DNA of 64,000 bases from Clostridia bacterium. GTDB lineage: Bacteria; Bacillota; Clostridia; Oscillospirales; Acutalibacteraceae. The notes under the pieces are model-generated. The model saw nothing but the letters and a program-made list of their open reading frames with translations, did not search any database and was not told the origin of the DNA. Shown here piece after piece: positions 45,576-53,254 of the stretch; position 1 is the stretch's first letter, and each line of letters starts with the position of its first letter. The translations under genes were made by a program, and so were the position numbers. The stretch is taken from positions 62,001-126,000 of the forward strand of contig CAAGJJ010000055.1 in NCBI GenBank assembly GCA_900770165.1, given 5' to 3'.

Positions 45576-46118
45576 TTATTTAAAATATCTTTTTAATAGT
45601 CCATCGAAACCTGCTCCATGGCGAGCTTCATCTTTTGCCATTTCGTGTACTGTATCATGAATAGCATCATATCCTAGTTCTTTTGCACGTTTTGCAATAT
45701 CTAGTTTGCCTTGGCAAGCTCCGCCTTCAGCTTGAGCTCTCATTTCAAGGTTTCTTTTAGTATCGTTGGTTACTAGTTCACCTAATAATTCAGCAAACTT
45801 TGCAGCATGTTCAGCTTCTTCTAAAGCATATCTTTTGAATGCTTCGGCTATTTCAGGGTAGCCATCGCGATCTGCTTGACGGCTCATTGCAAGATACATT
45901 CCTACTTCAGAACATTCACCATTAAAATTGGCAACTAAGCCATCGTAAACTTCTTTATCAACATCCTTAGCAATTCCAATTGTGTGTTCACATGCGTATG
46001 AAGTTTTAGCATTTACCTCTTTAAATTTATCTTTTGATGCTTTACACTGAGGGCAGAAATCTGGAGCCTCATTACCTTCGTGAACATATCCACATACTGT
46101 GCAAACAAATTTTTTCAT
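45576..46118 (-). CDS. rbr: reverse-type rubrerythrin
   Basis: 180 residues. The rubredoxin domain comes first (residues 5-24, CTVCGYVHEGNEAPDFCPQC), the reverse of classical rubrerythrin, followed by a ferritin-like diiron domain with the carboxylate/His motifs EVGMYLAM, EEAEHA and DEARHG. Such proteins reduce hydrogen peroxide and oxygen in Clostridia. It lies 41 bp after the PerR-like gene, so the two probably share a promoter and peroxide control. Confidence 0.94.
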   Translation of the reverse strand: MKKFVCTVCGYVHEGNEAPDFCPQCKASKDKFKEVNAKTSYACEHTIGIAKDVDKEVYDGLVANFNGECSEVGMYLAMSRQADRDGYPEIAEAFKRYALEEAEHAAKFAELLGELVTNDTKRNLEMRAQAEGGACQGKLDIAKRAKELGYDAIHDTVHEMAKDEARHGAGFDGLLKRYFK

Positions 46119-46159
46119 AAAAATCCTCCTAGAAATTTATTATAGAGATTAACAATCTC

Positions 46160-46543
46160 TTATAGACAATTATTACATTTTCCATAAAAAGTGATTTCTT
46201 TTGCATAAATATTAATTCCGTATTTTTTTGAAAATATACTATTGACTTCAAACTTATAGTCGTTATCTTCAATATCTAATATTGTTCCGCAGTTAGAACA
46301 GACAAAATGAGCATGGTTTTTAGTATTGCCGTCAAATCGTTCTTTTCCATTAACAGTGCCAACACTTTTAATTAATCCTTGTTCTTTAAATAAGTTAATA
46401 TTACGGTACACTGTAGCTAGGCTTAAATCTTTGTACTTCGGTTTTACTTGTTCATATATCCATTCAGCGGTTGGATGAATATTAGTATTATATATTGTGT
46501 TTAAAATATCTGCCCTTTTTTTACTAAAATGTTGTTTTTTCAT
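46160..46543 (-). CDS. perR: Fur family regulator, PerR-like
   Basis: 127 residues from ATG 46543 with AAGGTGAT upstream. Winged helix (ATVYRNINLFKEQGLI), then a dimer domain with His and Cys ligands (HAHFVCSNCG) and a C-terminal C-x-x-C (CNNC). Co-transcription with rubrerythrin and a PerR-like box at its own promoter favour PerR over Fur or Zur, but the metal is not proven. Confidence 0.88.
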   Translation of the reverse strand: MKKQHFSKKRADILNTIYNTNIHPTAEWIYEQVKPKYKDLSLATVYRNINLFKEQGLIKSVGTVNGKERFDGNTKNHAHFVCSNCGTILDIEDNDYKFEVNSIFSKKYGINIYAKEITFYGKCNNCL

Positions 46544-46566
46544 TATAATCACCTTTTTTAAAATAA

Positions 46567-46617
46567 TAATAATTCTTATTACTGTTATAGTATATATCTT
46601 TTATGTTTATTTGTAAA
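46567..46617 (-). promoter_or_regulatory. perR-rbr promoter with PerR-like box
   Basis: Minus strand TTTACA (46617-46612), 17-base spacer, TATACT (46594-46589). Directly at the expected start lies TAATAAGAATTATTA (46581-46567), matching 12 of 15 positions of the Bacillus PerR box TTATAATNATTATAA. This suggests autoregulation. Confidence 0.65.
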
Positions 46618-46667
46618 GGTATTTCTAAAAGGTTTTATTAGTAAATTTTGATATTTATGTAGGTGAA

Positions 46668-47786
46668 TCATTTAAAGTACATGTGAAATTGGCATTTGAT
46701 CATACCATTATATAATTTTCTTCTTTTATCAGATTTTCTTCCAAAAAATTGTTCGAAATCTTCATCGGGACTTATAATATAATAATTGTGACCTTTTTTA
46801 TGTTTAAATACCTTGCCCATTAATGAATATATTTCTTGTGCTTGATGTATATCTAAAAGTCTTTGTCCATATGGTGGATTACATATAACAGTGCATCTAT
46901 TTAAGTTTTCTTGAAAATCTTTAATATCACGTTTAAATACTTTTATCTTAGATTCTACACCAGCTCTTTTTGCGTTTTCAATAGTTAAACTTAAGGCATT
47001 ATCATCTATATCGTAACCAGTTGCTTCGAAAGGGACATTTCTATCGATTAGTTCTATAGCTTGTTGTCTTTCGTCGTCAAATGATTTTTTTATTGTGCTG
47101 TTCCAAGTTTCAGCTGTAAATTTTCTATTAATACCTGGAGAGATATTCATAGCATATAGGGCAGATTCAATTAATATTGTTCCAGAACCACAAAATGGAT
47201 CTATTAGATTTGTATTTTTATTAATAAAAGCAAGGTTAGCCATAGATGCAGCAAGAGTTTCCTTAATTGGAGCTTCAGTAGAGTTTGTACGATATCCTCG
47301 TTTATGCAAACCTTGTCCAGATGTATCTATCATAATGCTTACTTGATCTTTCATTATTAGAAATTGAATTTGATAGAGATGCTCTGTTTCTTCGAACCAA
47401 GAAATGTGATATTTTGATTTTAATCTTTCAACTATAGCCTTTTTAATTATAGATTGACAATCTGGAACACTGTGGAGTTTAGAATTTATTGAGCTTCCTT
47501 TAACAGGAAAAATATCTTTTTTCCCTATCCATCTTTCAAATGGAATGGATCTAACTCCTTCAAATAACTCTTCAAATGTTGTAGCTTGAAAGCAAGATAA
47601 AAGTATTAGAACTCTTTCAGAGTATCTAGAGCCTATATTGATGCGTGCCATAATGTTAGAATTTCCTTTAAATAATACTCTTCCGTTTTGTGCTTCTACA
47701 TCTTCTGCTCCTAATTTTTTTAATTCTTTTGCAACAAGTCCTTCGACCCCAAGCATGCAGGGACAGACACATTTAAATTTATCCAT
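46668..47786 (-). CDS. THUMP-domain class I methyltransferase (RlmL/YpsC family)
   Basis: 372 residues: N-terminal ferredoxin-like and THUMP domains (about 1-155) that bind RNA, then a Rossmann methyltransferase with DPFCGSGTILIESAL and the catalytic NPPYGQRL motif used for N2-methylguanosine. Related to the N-terminal half of E. coli RlmL, acting on 23S rRNA. It lies 71 bp after hpf on the minus strand. Confidence 0.93.
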   Translation of the reverse strand: MDKFKCVCPCMLGVEGLVAKELKKLGAEDVEAQNGRVLFKGNSNIMARINIGSRYSERVLILLSCFQATTFEELFEGVRSIPFERWIGKKDIFPVKGSSINSKLHSVPDCQSIIKKAIVERLKSKYHISWFEETEHLYQIQFLIMKDQVSIMIDTSGQGLHKRGYRTNSTEAPIKETLAASMANLAFINKNTNLIDPFCGSGTILIESALYAMNISPGINRKFTAETWNSTIKKSFDDERQQAIELIDRNVPFEATGYDIDDNALSLTIENAKRAGVESKIKVFKRDIKDFQENLNRCTVICNPPYGQRLLDIHQAQEIYSLMGKVFKHKKGHNYYIISPDEDFEQFFGRKSDKRRKLYNGMIKCQFHMYFK

Positions 47787-47812
47787 TATATAAATAACTC
47801 CATTTTCAAAGA

Positions 47813-47844
47813 TTAAGGGCAGACAATAGCTGTCTGCCCTAATA
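47813..47844. terminator. hairpin between hpf and the methyltransferase gene
   Basis: TTAGGGCAGACA-type stem (about 47813-47832), GC-rich but with poor T-runs on either strand; perhaps a weak attenuator. Confidence 0.5.
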
Positions 47845-47857
47845 GTTTTAATGTTTT

Positions 47858-48394
47858 CTACTGAACATCTGGTTCTAATAATCCGTATGATCCATTTTTC
47901 CTTTTATATACTACGTTAATTTCACCAGTTTCAAAGTTTCTGAACATATAGAACTGATGTCCTATTAAATTCATTTGAAGTATAGCTTCTTCTATATCTA
48001 AAGGCTTTACAGGGAAATGTTTCGATTTTAAAACTTTGTATTCTGTTTCTTCTTCTGGTTCAGAGATTTGTTCTGCTGCTAGATATTCATATAAAGATTG
48101 TGATTTTAATCTTTTTTCTAGTTTAGTCTTGTTTTTTCTAATTTGTCTGCTAAGCATATCAACAACTGTATCTAAAGCATCATTCATTTCATTTGCTGTG
48201 TTTTCTGCTCTATAGACTATGCCGTTATGTTTAATAGTAACCTCTACAGTTTGGCGATTCTTTTCTAAAGTAACAGTTACATTAGCTGTGGCATCATCGC
48301 CAAAAATCCTATTAAATTTTGAAAGCTTTTTTTCTACTCTTTCTTTAAAGTTATTTTTTAGATTTACTTTTCTGCTAGTAATAGTAATTTTCAT
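47858..48394 (-). CDS. hpf: ribosome hibernation promoting factor, long form
   Basis: 178 residues: an S30AE/YfiA N-terminal domain (about 1-95) and a C-terminal dimerisation domain (from about 120, HFPVKPLDIEEAILQMNLIGH in parts). The long form pairs ribosomes into inactive 100S dimers in stationary phase. GGAGG precedes the ATG. Confidence 0.96.
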   Translation of the reverse strand: MKITITSRKVNLKNNFKERVEKKLSKFNRIFGDDATANVTVTLEKNRQTVEVTIKHNGIVYRAENTANEMNDALDTVVDMLSRQIRKNKTKLEKRLKSQSLYEYLAAEQISEPEEETEYKVLKSKHFPVKPLDIEEAILQMNLIGHQFYMFRNFETGEINVVYKRKNGSYGLLEPDVQ

Positions 48395-48581
48395 TTTTTA
48401 TCCTCCTCTTATAAAATAGTGAAAGATAAGAATAACACTATTTTTTAAATTGAAAATATTATATCATAAACAATAAAAAAATAAAAGATATTTAAAAACA
48501 TTCTATTACTTATTTGTAGAAATTTTAAGTAAAAAGCCTTTAAATATTTAGTTTGATATTTAAGAGTAATTGAATTAAATC

Positions 48582-48610
48582 TTGTAAAAAATGAAGTTGT
48601 ATGATAAAAT
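48582..48610 (+). promoter_or_regulatory. promoter of tRNA-Pro
   Basis: TTGTAA (48582-48587), 17-base spacer, TAAAAT (48605-48610), ten bases ahead of the expected start. The rest of 48395-48581 shows nothing. Confidence 0.75.
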
Positions 48611-48626
48611 ACATTTTAGTAAATAT

Positions 48627-48703
48627 CCGGGTGTGGCGCAGATTGGTAGCGCGCTTGAATGGGGTTCAAGAGGCCGCTGGTTCGATTCCAGTCACTCGGA
48701 CCA
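48627..48703 (+). tRNA. tRNA-Pro (GGG)
   Basis: 77 nt with acceptor CCGGGTG pairing CACTCGG, anticodon stem CTTGA/TCAAG and loop ATGGGGT (anticodon GGG, codon CCC), TTCGATT T-loop, encoded CCA. Gene content changes from housekeeping to phage-type directly after it, so its 3' end is the likely attachment site. Confidence 0.96.
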
Positions 48704-48730
48704 TAATAGTACGTATCTTTTGATACATAG

Positions 48731-48757
48731 AGAAAGCCCAGTATTACTGGGCTTTCT
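48731..48757 (+). terminator. terminator downstream of tRNA-Pro
   Basis: AGAAAGCCCAGTA with its complement in direct succession (48731-48757), followed by T-rich sequence. Confidence 0.75.
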
Positions 48758-48827
48758 TCGCTTTTAAGGCTGATTTTATTGTGGTATTTTTTGAAAATGC
48801 CACCGTATTTTAGCGACTTTCTCTCTA

Positions 48828-48879
48828 GGGGTGTGCATGGGGTGTGCACTTTTTGAAAAAATCTTCGCAGGGGTGTGCA
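48828..48879 (+). repeat. three copies of GGGGTGTGCA beside the tRNA
   Basis: Identical 10-mers at 48828-48837, 48839-48848 and 48870-48879. Spacings of 11 and 31 bp are about one and three helical turns, so they face the same side of the DNA. They lie ~125-175 bp inside the presumed left end and could be arm-type sites for an integrase or excisionase. The remainder of 48704-49068 has only AT-rich hairpins (48915-48952, terminator-like on the minus strand) and no gene. Confidence 0.6.
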
Positions 48880-49068
48880 TACCTTCACACGGTTTAATTT
48901 TATAATATAAAAAAGAGAAGTCTACTATTTTATCATTTAGTAGAACTTCTTAAATTTAAGATTAAATTTGCTTAACTAATCTTGTGCGGAATCTTACATC
49001 TTACAAAACCAGCTTTTTTGAAAAAACCGGTATTAAAAATTTATATAATACATTTACTCCTCGATTAT

Positions 49069-49731
49069 TTATTTTTTCTTTGAATCCAAAATTAATTGGA
49101 ATATCTGCTTTGAAGTTTGTGGGTCACGCAGGCATAATCCTTCTGCTAGACGCGTTAATATTGATTGCACAAGGATCAACGAGACTGGAGAAATAATAAA
49201 TGCGTCTTCAATTGCAGATTCCAAATGCGCTGCTTTTTCTTTGCCGATAATATTTACTATCTGATTAAATCTGTCTACTGAAATAGCATAATCCGGCATA
49301 TTGTAGTTTACTGAATTATCTATAAGTTCTTTCTTAAAACTATTTACTATATCTTGAACATAATCAAGTATAAATTGTGAAGTATATAGTTCTGATTTGG
49401 TGTCTATTTCAAGACAATTGTTAGGGTGATCATCAATATATTTTTTGATGTCATTGTAAAGTTCGTGGCTCTTTCTGCCTACAATCGAGCCACAAACACT
49501 TGACGCCACAACTAGTAGTTCTGTATATATTGTTTCTCCTGAAAAAGCAACGTTCGATGTGTATGCAGAACCAATAATGCTTAGTATTATTAATAAATAT
49601 TCATCCAAATAATAAGACTTATCCCCTAGTTCCTCTCTGATATCACTTGCAACCCTCCAAAAATTTGACATAGCTTTTTTAATACTATCAAAATGGCAAT
49701 TTCCGTACAACAATTCTTGATCTTCAAACAT
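49069..49731 (-). CDS. uncharacterised prophage accessory protein
   Basis: 220 residues from the ATG at 49731, nine bases after GGAG; ATG 49737 is the alternative. Mostly helical, with one rather hydrophobic stretch (about 45-82) that may be buried or membrane-associated, and an acidic mid part. No motif recognised. It lies in the accessory segment between the tRNA and the repressor switch, transcribed towards the tRNA. Confidence 0.72.
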   Translation of the reverse strand: MFEDQELLYGNCHFDSIKKAMSNFWRVASDIREELGDKSYYLDEYLLIILSIIGSAYTSNVAFSGETIYTELLVVASSVCGSIVGRKSHELYNDIKKYIDDHPNNCLEIDTKSELYTSQFILDYVQDIVNSFKKELIDNSVNYNMPDYAISVDRFNQIVNIIGKEKAAHLESAIEDAFIISPVSLILVQSILTRLAEGLCLRDPQTSKQIFQLILDSKKK

Positions 49732-49872
49732 GTACATAAACTCCTTTAAAAATATTCGGATATTTAAAGCGACAAAAACGCGTGCAAAGGTATAGTAGAT
49801 TTGTATTTATCCCTTACGCACGTTTAAAGTTCTCCACTTGTATATGTACACAAAATAATATATAATTAAAGA

Positions 49873-49968
49873 GTTATGGTGTCGTTTTTACGATTGTGAA
49901 GGGTAGGTCGTTTACCTTTTGCAGGTTTGAAGTGTTTCCGTCACTTCAAGCTGCCATGACATTTTTTA
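49873..49968 (+). ncRNA. candidate structured small RNA with own promoter and terminator
   Basis: Promoter TTGTAT (49838-49843), 17-base spacer, TATAAT (49861-49866) predicts a start near 49873. The RNA would form a small hairpin (49883-49892), a 7-bp hairpin (49899-49905 with 49913-49919), and a two-part stem (GCAG/CTGC plus an 8-bp TTGAAGTG/CACTTCAA) at 49921-49954. TGTC (49880-49883) can pair with GACA (49958-49961) to close the set, right before six T (49962-49967). It codes for no protein of size. Lies between two minus-strand accessory genes in a 382-bp gap. Confidence 0.55.
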
Positions 49969-50113
49969 TGCTATAAAACTTCCGTAATGCTATCTAAACT
50001 CTATTAAAAATATAAGTCAAGAGAGATTTTAAACTTTGTCCATGTACGCTTTAATCGGTAAAATAAAACTTAATTATATGTTGTATATTATACTTTGCAG
50101 ATTTATATCACAA

Positions 50114-50590
50114 TTAATCGCCATATAAATTTAGTAAAATAATCTCCCTTTTTAATTTTGTAGCGTAATTTATAGTATAATATGTTCCCCCACGTTTTCT
50201 ACCGTCCCATGCAGCTATTACAAATTTTGAATGATCAACCATATGCCTATTTCGTTTAAGCATGCAGTCATTTTCATACTTCTCTGATAAGTACACGACT
50301 TTATCAGCTTTACTTTTGATATCTTCATATATTCTTTTATCCTCATGACTCCATTTGTCTGATTGATTTCTGCATGGAATTATGAGGATTAATTTTATTT
50401 GTGGGTAATCTTCTCTTAATTCAATTATAGTTTGGGCAGCTAACGTATCAAATCCAATGGCACCTCCGGTCCCATAGTAAGTTACGCCTTGATCTATAAG
50501 TTTTATTACCTCATTTGTAAGGGCACTTTTTATTTCAGCTGTTTGATTTTTGGGTAAATTTCTATGCCCCGTAAAGCAACAAGTTCTCAT
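50114..50590 (-). CDS. SLOG-family protein (DUF1273/YpsA-like)
   Basis: 158 residues starting MRTCCFTGHRNLP, the SLOG Rossmann-fold opening, with GGAIGFDTLAA and AAWDGRKRGGTYYTINYA near the end. This resembles YpsA-type proteins and DprA-like nucleotide-binding folds; SLOG domains occur in nucleotide signalling and in some defence systems. It is divergent from the repressor gene across the operator region and so is likely under its control. Confidence 0.88.
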   Translation of the reverse strand: MRTCCFTGHRNLPKNQTAEIKSALTNEVIKLIDQGVTYYGTGGAIGFDTLAAQTIIELREDYPQIKLILIIPCRNQSDKWSHEDKRIYEDIKSKADKVVYLSEKYENDCMLKRNRHMVDHSKFVIAAWDGRKRGGTYYTINYATKLKREIILLNLYGD

Positions 50591-50605
50591 TTTTATATTC
50601 CCTTC

Positions 50606-50685
50606 AATTCTGACATTTAGTAAGTGTCAGAATTGTTTTAATTTTAGCATAGAATTAATTTGTTGACAACTAGTGAATGTCAACA
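50606..50685. promoter_or_regulatory. divergent switch: two matching operators and overlapping promoters
   Basis: Operator 1 is a 29-bp palindrome (50606-50634), operator 2 a 25-bp one (50661-50685). Both contain TGACANNTAGTNANTGTCA. Their centres are 53 bp apart (five turns). A minus-strand promoter (TTGTCA 50669-50664, 17 bases, TAAAAT 50646-50641) overlaps operator 2 and starts in operator 1; a weaker plus promoter (TTGTTT 50633-50638, 17 bases, TAATTT 50656-50661) starts in operator 2. Confidence 0.8.
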
Positions 50686-50701
50686 AGGGGAGGTTTGTAT
50701 T

Positions 50702-50974
50702 ATGTATAAAAATAAAAACGATGATGGCACATTAAATATATGTGGAACAAGGGTTGCTGCTTTAAGAAAGAATCTGGTCCCTAAAACATCACAAAGAATG
50801 TTGGCTGATATGTTGCAATTAAGGGGATTGGATGTAGATAAAAATGCTATACAAAAAATAGAAAGCGGGAAAAGATTTGTTACTGATATAGAGCTCAATA
50901 TAATAGCAGAAGTTTTACATGTATCAAGCGACTATTTACTTGGTAAATCAAATGAGATACCTAAACAAGAATAA
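50702..50974 (+). CDS. XRE-family phage repressor-like regulator
   Basis: 90 residues from ATG 50702 (GGGGAGG upstream; the frame to 50660 reads through operator 2). A single helix-turn-helix domain with RMLADMLQLRGLDVDKNAIQKIESGKR in parts and LNIIAEVLHVSSDYLLG. No peptidase or dimer domain. It most likely binds the two operators in front of it. Confidence 0.9.
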   Translation: MYKNKNDDGTLNICGTRVAALRKNLVPKTSQRMLADMLQLRGLDVDKNAIQKIESGKRFVTDIELNIIAEVLHVSSDYLLGKSNEIPKQE

Positions 50975-50988
50975 ATGAATGATAGAAA

Positions 50989-51876
50989 TTGGCAGATATC
51001 AAACTTTTTGAGATTGGAAATGGCGCTAAAGAGTACAAAGGCCAAAATGTAGCGCTAGAGAAAGAACTTCAAAATATTATAGAGAAAAATATGAATACAT
51101 TTTTTGGTGTAACGTTTCTTGCATCTGAATATAGCACTACAGATGGTGGGCGCATGGACAGTATTGGTATTGATGAGAATAACTGTCCTGTTATTTTTGA
51201 ATACAAGCGTTCCGTAAAAGAAAATGTTATAAATCAAGGATTATTTTATCTTAACTGGCTGCTTGATCATAAAGATAGTTTTAAAGTTCTCGTTATAAAT
51301 AACCTTGGTCTTGATAAAGCAAACGATATAGATTGGTCTATGCCAAGAGTTATTTGCATTGCGGGGGATTTCACGAAGTATGATGAGTCTGCAATTAAAC
51401 AAATGGATAAAAACATAAGTCTAATAAGATATAAGAAGTTTGGAGATAATCTTCTTATGTTTGAATGCATTAATGAGAATGTCATGACTCCAAATGTAGA
51501 ATCAAATGCAAAACATGGAGCTTCAGACTATACTTTCAAGAGCAACTTAAATAACACTTCAAAACAGCTAAAAGATCTTTATGAAACTATACGGAACTAC
51601 ATATTAAGTCTTGGCGATGATATCACTGAAAATCATTTAAAAAAATATACAGCATTTAAGAAAATTAAAAATTTAGTGTGTATAGAGGTTCAACGTTCTA
51701 AGATTATTCTACATTTGAGTTTAGATGTAGATACGATGCAATTTGAAGATGGATTCTCAAGAAACACGACGGATGTTGGACACTTTGGAACTGGTGACGT
51801 AGAGCTTACCATCACGAATAAAGATACATGGAACAAAGCAAAACCCTTTATCGAAAGAGCATATAATGAGAATTAA
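50989..51876 (+). CDS. DUF5655 domain protein with nuclease-like N-terminus
   Basis: 295 residues from TTG 50989, 14 bp after the repressor. The N-terminal ~180 look like the NucS/DUF91 nuclease fold: E-L-Q-N-I-I-E-K-N, GRMDSIGIDENNCPVIFEYKR supply E, D and E-x-K positions of a PD-(D/E)XK site. The C-terminal ~110 fit DUF5655. Such proteins are often annotated as transporters but are better seen as putative nucleic-acid enzymes. Co-transcribed with the repressor. Confidence 0.85.
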   Translation: MADIKLFEIGNGAKEYKGQNVALEKELQNIIEKNMNTFFGVTFLASEYSTTDGGRMDSIGIDENNCPVIFEYKRSVKENVINQGLFYLNWLLDHKDSFKVLVINNLGLDKANDIDWSMPRVICIAGDFTKYDESAIKQMDKNISLIRYKKFGDNLLMFECINENVMTPNVESNAKHGASDYTFKSNLNNTSKQLKDLYETIRNYILSLGDDITENHLKKYTAFKKIKNLVCIEVQRSKIILHLSLDVDTMQFEDGFSRNTTDVGHFGTGDVELTITNKDTWNKAKPFIERAYNEN

Positions 51877-51895
51877 CAAACTTTTTAAAATTCTT

Positions 51896-51945
51896 AACAG
51901 CCCATTTTGATACATTAATGTTCATCAAAATGGGCTGTTTTCTTA
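51896..51945 (+). terminator. terminator of the repressor operon
   Basis: A perfect 16-bp stem (51896-51911 with 51924-51939) followed by TTCTTATTT. Confidence 0.88.
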
Positions 51946-51946
51946 T

Positions 51947-51976
51947 TTGAGATTATTGTTCACAATAAAATATAAT
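51947..51976 (+). promoter_or_regulatory. candidate promoter of the replication operon leader
   Basis: TTGAGA (51947-51952), 18 bases, TATAAT (51971-51976); transcription would start near 51983, giving a leader of about 550 nt before the first gene at 52534. Confidence 0.55.
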
Positions 51977-52020
51977 TATTTTAAATGTACAAGGTTCGAC
52001 AAGCAATGAAGTTTACATTG

Positions 52021-52128
52021 TTTTACAATATAACCGGACGATAAAAACAGGAGTGATGTTTATAAAAAAGTAGTCTTAAAAGGAATGTCCGGATAGGATT
52101 TGATTTCCCATGGATGTATATTGTAAAA
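52021..52128 (+). repeat. large nested inverted repeat in the phage leader
   Basis: TTTTACAATATA (52021-52032) is the exact complement of 52117-52128. Inside it CCGGAC (52034-52039) pairs with GTCCGG (52087-52092). In RNA this makes a closed multi-part domain of 108 nt. No convincing gene lies here; a 78-codon frame at 52110 lacks a ribosome site. Confidence 0.6.
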
Positions 52129-52262
52129 CTTATAAAACTCTAAAAAAATTGTATAGGTGTAAAACATTACATAAAAATTTAAAATTTTTAATCCCGATAT
52201 TACAGAGCAGCTACTTTAAATTTTCTCAGGCAAAAAATGTAAAATTAAATATTATTATGGTT

Positions 52263-52526
52263 AACGCCTCAGAGACTTATGTCTTTGCGGCGTTCTTTTG
52301 TTTAGACTTTCATTTAATTCTATATAAGTATTCCCGAAATCTTTAAATTAAATAGAAGATTTCGGGAATATAAAAGTATTAACTCGTAAAAGCATATACC
52401 GAAGGCGTCTATTTGTTTTCTTTTCTCGAAATCAGAAAGGAAAGACAAATGGGCGTTTTTTTGTCTGCTATTCGAGGTCCTCCCTAGTCCTTCGTTTTTT
52501 GAACACAAATCAAAAATTCGGAGGAC
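52263..52526 (+). promoter_or_regulatory. tandem hairpins and RBS-sequestering stem before the replication operon
   Basis: Four structures in a row: AACGCC...GGCGTT hairpin with T-rich tail (52263-52304); perfect 15-bp stem (52329-52343 with 52356-52370); an 11-bp stem with G-U pairs (52406-52416 with 52445-52455) followed by seven T, a full terminator; and GTCCTCC (52477-52483) pairing GGAGGAC (52520-52526), the ribosome site of the next gene. The layout is that of a regulated leader. Confidence 0.7.
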
Positions 52527-52533
52527 GAAAGAC

Positions 52534-52929
52534 ATGGAAATAGAATATAAATTTGTTACCGGTGAAAAAATCCATATTGAAGTATATGGTGAATTTGAGG
52601 AAATTATGCTTGAACTTGATAAGAACCTTGAAAATAACAACCGTAAAGAAACTCGAAGGCATGAAAGTCTAAGCTTATTTGATAAGGATGAAAATAATAT
52701 GGATGCGAATGTAGATGTATATGAGGACGTTATAAAGAGTCTTGACAGGGACAAGCTGTATTATGCAATACAAAAACTAAAACCTAAAGAGCAAGAACTT
52801 TTACATAATTTATATTTTTGTAAAAATCCAATCAGTCAAATTGAATTAGCAAGAATTAAAAATGTCAGTGTCGGAAGTATAAAAATGCAGTTGCAACGTA
52901 TAAAAGCTAAATTAAAAAAGTTACTTTAA
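52534..52929 (+). CDS. sigma-70 region 4-like regulator
   Basis: 131 residues. The C-terminal ~60 form a sigma region 4 helix-turn-helix (LKPKEQELLHNLYFCKNPISQIELARI in parts, then VSVGSIKMQLQRIKAKLKKLL). The N-terminal half is acidic and lacks region 2, so it is not a full sigma factor. Small proteins of this kind lead operons in clostridial phages and conjugative elements. Its GGAGG site can be covered by the leader hairpin. Confidence 0.82.
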   Translation: MEIEYKFVTGEKIHIEVYGEFEEIMLELDKNLENNNRKETRRHESLSLFDKDENNMDANVDVYEDVIKSLDRDKLYYAIQKLKPKEQELLHNLYFCKNPISQIELARIKNVSVGSIKMQLQRIKAKLKKLL

Positions 52930-53069
52930 TTCCCTTTTCCACTTGCGTCATAGCGGGTGGAAAAATTTTTTATAAAAAAAATCGTTACCTTTTGCTTCTG
53001 TCGTGGCTTATATATAGAGGCGCTTTTAAGAAAGTAAAAAATTAGGTCTCGGAATTGAGGTGAAATATT

Positions 53070-53252
53070 ATGTGTAAACATGAATTGAAAATTACAGTCA
53101 GAAGACCTGGAGAAAAACCTATAAGCCTAGCAGAGTTTAAAAAGCTGCCGTTTCTTGAAAGAATGCGCAGTAGATGGTTCGGAAATGCTCAAAAATTAAT
53201 GGTCATAGTTCCACAGGACAGTGTTCAAAAAATTGAGATTAAGGAGGTCTAA
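53070..53252 (+). CDS. small uncharacterised phage protein
   Basis: 60 residues, very basic, with GAGGTGA before ATG 53070. No motif recognised. Two bases separate it from the helicase gene, so it is part of the replication operon. Confidence 0.65.
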   Translation: MCKHELKITVRRPGEKPISLAEFKKLPFLERMRSRWFGNAQKLMVIVPQDSVQKIEIKEV

Positions 53253-53254
53253 TT

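Noticed and set aside
48616..48888. 90-codon minus-strand frame over tRNA-Pro
   Set aside because: Most of its sequence is the antisense of the tRNA; no ribosome site.
49873..49968. Type III toxin-antitoxin RNA (ToxI-like)
   Set aside because: No tandem repeats of a ~35-nt unit, and the next gene is on the other strand and not toxN-like.
52110..52346. 78-codon plus-strand frame
   Set aside because: No ribosome site, odd composition, and it runs through inverted repeats and a hairpin.
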